Shown here: positions 62,301-64,000 of the stretch, in pieces
Layout of the letters: every line of letters begins with the position of its first letter
Position numbering within the stretch: the stretch's first letter is position 1
Assembly (NCBI GenBank): GCA_903929755.1
Contig: CAIYVZ010000016.1
Span: 1-64,000, forward strand
Origin: an uncultured Acidobacteriia bacterium
GTDB lineage: Bacteria > Acidobacteriota > Terriglobia > Bryobacterales > Bryobacteraceae
Direction: 5' to 3'
Length of the DNA: 64,000 bases
Notes under the pieces: model-generated
What the model saw: the letters and a program-made list of their open reading frames with translations, nothing else
What the model was told of the DNA's origin: nothing
The model's database searches: none
Made by a program: the position numbers and the translations under genes

Positions 62301-62706
62301 GAAGACGAGCCCGCCAGGGCACTCCCGAAGTTGCGACGACGGGCCCGGATTCGAAGTCGGGTTCGCCGTCGGCAGTTTCCGTACCTGCGGCTTGCCCCGG
62401 CCCTGGCGCAAGCCGAGTGGCACGGGCAGCCGCCGAAAGATAACGCAGTTTCTCCGCCGCCAGCACGCCGGCCCAAAGGTGACGACAAGGGCCTTCCGTA
62501 TCAAAAAAGCTGCAATCACAGGAAAGGCGCAGCTCGTTCCCCGAAACCTCGATCATCACCTCATGCGGTTCGGTGCCCCGCACCCGGCCTTCGAATTCGG
62601 TGGGGCTGCCATGCAAAATACGCACGTAACCGGCTGTAAAGTAGGCCTGACCACGCTGGCGCACACTTTCGCTAAACCAGGGTGAGAGATGGGAGGAGAT
62701 GCTCAT
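59383..62706 (-). CDS. SNF2-family helicase with N-terminal SWIM zinc finger
   Basis: ATG 62706 gives 1107 residues; the frame continues upstream but without domain content. The SWIM zinc finger is C63-x-C65 and C74-x-H76 ([16 protein letters not shown]). A long middle region of ~500 residues is beta-rich. The SNF2 core starts at about 650: [17 protein letters not shown] (Walker A variant), [19 protein letters not shown] (DEAQ box), [20 protein letters not shown], then the C-terminal helicase half with [24 protein letters not shown] and [25 protein letters not shown]. These act in DNA remodelling or stress repair. It is monocistronic and divergent from the FeeM-like gene. Confidence 0.9.
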   Translation of the reverse strand: [1107 protein letters not shown]

Positions 62707-62832
62707 GGCGTCCGCAGACGAACGGACTGAAGTTATTTTATCTGGCCCACATGGTTTTCGGCGAAAGTTGAAAAACATCTGGCGGTAATTGCCCCCGGGA
62801 GACGCCTGTAGAAATGAAAGCGAGACCACAAT

Positions 62833-63474
62833 ATGAACTGCTTCATCGCAAACACTCCCAGCCTTTTGGACCGCGTTTACCAGCTGCGGTACTTTTGCTA
62901 CCAGCGCAAGGGCGCCATCGAACAGTCGCCGGAGGAGAAGTTCCACGACAAGTTCGATGAACTCCGAAACAGTATCAGCGTCCTCGCCGAGTCGGAAACC
63001 GGAGAGGCTCTGGCGACGGTGCGCATCTCGGTGGTAAAGCCGTCGGTGGGCTGGGGGGATTCACCTGCACAACACGTCTTCGGAGACCACCCGTGCCTCC
63101 AGGCGATCGCCGCTGAGAGCTACGTGGAAGCAAGCCGCCTGTGTTTTGGCCCCAGTGCGCGACGAGACTCCTTCGTCACCCTGCTGGGGCACATGGCGGC
63201 GCTTGCCGAGTACTACGAGGCGGACTGGCTGGTGGCCTGTCCCCGAGTCGAGCATTCCGAGGTCTATCAGCGAATGTTCGGCTTCAGGCCACTGGCCGCA
63301 CCCCGGCAGTACTTCGGGGTGAACTTCCAAACGCAGCTTCTGGGTATCCGCCGCAGCGAACTGGCTGAATATGTACGGGCAGCCCGGCCCATGAAAAACG
63401 CCTGGGCCAACGCGCTGGAGCGCCTGATAAAGTCGGCCACGCTCCCCGCGCCAATAGCTTGCCGGGCCGCGTGA
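62833..63474 (+). CDS. FeeM-like N-acyl amino acid synthase (GNAT fold)
   Basis: This 213-residue protein matches FeeM-type synthases, which join a long-chain acyl group from acyl carrier protein to an amino acid. Seen: VYQLRYFCYQRKGAIEQSPEEKF (the hallmark R-Y-x2-Y-C-x-R-K-G-A segment), FDELRNSISVLAES, ATVRISVV, VEASRLCFGPSARRDSFVTLLGHMAALAEYY, WLVACPRVEHSEVYQRMFGF, and QYFGVNFQTQLLGIRRSEL. The fold is related to autoinducer synthases. The Shine-Dalgarno is weak. No acyl carrier or export gene is adjacent; downstream lies the end of a quinoprotein on the other strand. The product is probably a lipoamino acid used in signalling or envelopes. Confidence 0.8.
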   Translation: MNCFIANTPSLLDRVYQLRYFCYQRKGAIEQSPEEKFHDKFDELRNSISVLAESETGEALATVRISVVKPSVGWGDSPAQHVFGDHPCLQAIAAESYVEASRLCFGPSARRDSFVTLLGHMAALAEYYEADWLVACPRVEHSEVYQRMFGFRPLAAPRQYFGVNFQTQLLGIRRSELAEYVRAARPMKNAWANALERLIKSATLPAPIACRAA

Positions 63475-63602
63475 AACGGAGCAACCAGCTCAAGCCTTGC
63501 GGCACAGGTTCACGCGCCCAACCAGGCCGCGGAAACCCTCTCGCAAATGCGGGCCGCAGCCAGGAATTACCCTTCCAGCCTGCGGCCCGCTACAGAAACG
63601 AA

Positions 63603-64000
63603 CTATTTATCAAGCGTGAAGGCAATGATGCTGTCGTCCACCACGGGATTATTGAAGAACCCGCCGCCCGTGGCCGTAATCACCACGTACTGCTTGCCGT
63701 CGGCTCCCTGATAAGTCATCGGCGTAGCTTCGGCGGCACCCTTCAGCTTGTACGTCCAGACTTCCTTGCCCGTCTTCGCATCGAAGGCGCGGAAGCGTGC
63801 GTCATCGGTGGCCCCAACGAACACCAGGCCACCAGCAGTAGCAATCGTGCCTCCGTTACCCGGCCTGCCGGTGTTCTGCTTATCGGCAGGAAGGCTGTCG
63901 GTAACCCCCAGCGGAACGCGCCAGGCAAACTCACCGGTGTTCACGTTCACGGCCGTCAGCGTACCCCAGGGTGTCTGCTGGCAGGGGAACTGCTGGGCCG
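63603..64000 (-). CDS. PQQ-binding quinoprotein, 3' part only
   Basis: The minus strand reads from the window edge (AQQFPCQQTPWGTLTAVNVNTGEFAW) through GLVFVGATDDARFRAFDAKTGKEVWTYKL and ATPMTYQGADGKQYVVITATGGGFF to FTLDK and a stop. This is the last three propeller blades of a membrane- or periplasm-type quinoprotein glucose dehydrogenase relative (the CQxxPWGTLTAVN motif is typical). The N-terminus, with the metal signature, lies outside. It is the third PQQ-type gene of the window. Confidence 0.88.
   Translation of the reverse strand, partial: AQQFPCQQTPWGTLTAVNVNTGEFAWRVPLGVTDSLPADKQNTGRPGNGGTIATAGGLVFVGATDDARFRAFDAKTGKEVWTYKLKGAAEATPMTYQGADGKQYVVITATGGGFFNNPVVDDSIIAFTLDK

Overview
The window looks like chromosome from an acidobacterium of the Bryobacterales (Solibacter/Bryobacter-like). 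This rests on a secreted protein ending in the Solibacter-type C-terminal domain (TIGR03437-like), two PSD1 (DUF1549/DUF1553) plus DUF1501 gene pairs, a DUF1592/DUF1552 pair, an Oar-like TonB-dependent receptor with a carboxypeptidase-regulatory N-terminus, high GC, and many secreted c-type cytochromes and quinoproteins. No tRNA, rRNA or CRISPR array was recognised. No complete insertion sequence is present; only the first 28 codons of an IS3-family OrfA lie at the left edge.

Layout. 0-6 kb: IS3 edge beside an orphan hicB, a large Ig-like surface protein, a GMC oxidoreductase with its Tat-exported small subunit, and an FAH-family hydrolase. 6-14.7 kb: an overlapping run of membrane glycosyltransferase, diheme cytochrome c and PQQ dehydrogenase, then a Tat-exported methyltransferase, a DUF1080 protein, a monoheme cytochrome, a sugar transporter and a stress protein. 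14.8-28.5 kb: PSD1/DUF1501 pair, Oar-like receptor, a split PAS/MCP aerotaxis-like pair, and a second PSD1/DUF1501 pair. 28.5-36.8 kb: a plastic segment with hicBA and higBA, a DUF1592/DUF1552 pair, two decayed copies of a BamE-like gene and a decayed DUF1501 tail; the intact BamE-like gene sits at 36 kb. 36.8-45.6 kb: CPBP protease, GHMP kinase, DUF4159 protein, a ParD-like/zeta toxin-antitoxin operon with a palindromic operator, a 1163-residue Nfn-like flavin/Fe-S oxidoreductase, and a second membrane glycosyltransferase. 45.8-51.9 kb: GNAT, octaheme cytochrome c, an internally deleted mini-Oar protein, a PLC-like phosphodiesterase, and a propeller-phosphoesterase. 51.9-64 kb: menG and aroB, a second cytochrome c/PQQ dehydrogenase pair, a CoA transferase (scoAB), a cytochrome c peroxidase, a Cys-motif secreted protein, a SWIM-SNF2 helicase, a FeeM-like N-acyl amino acid synthase, and the 3' part of a third PQQ protein.

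Together the genes describe an aerobic, menaquinone-using heterotroph. It oxidises sugars and alcohols in the periplasm (GMC and PQQ enzymes feeding c-type cytochromes), takes up polymer breakdown products (Oar receptor, MFS porter, PSD1/DUF1501 modules), and carries several toxin-antitoxin loci in various states of decay. The most unusual items are the split Aer-like sensor, the single-chain Nfn-like oxidoreductase, the in-frame mini-Oar protein, the Asp-x-Asp (lanthanide-type) signature in both complete PQQ enzymes, the FeeM-like synthase, and the repeated, partly deleted BamE-like gene.
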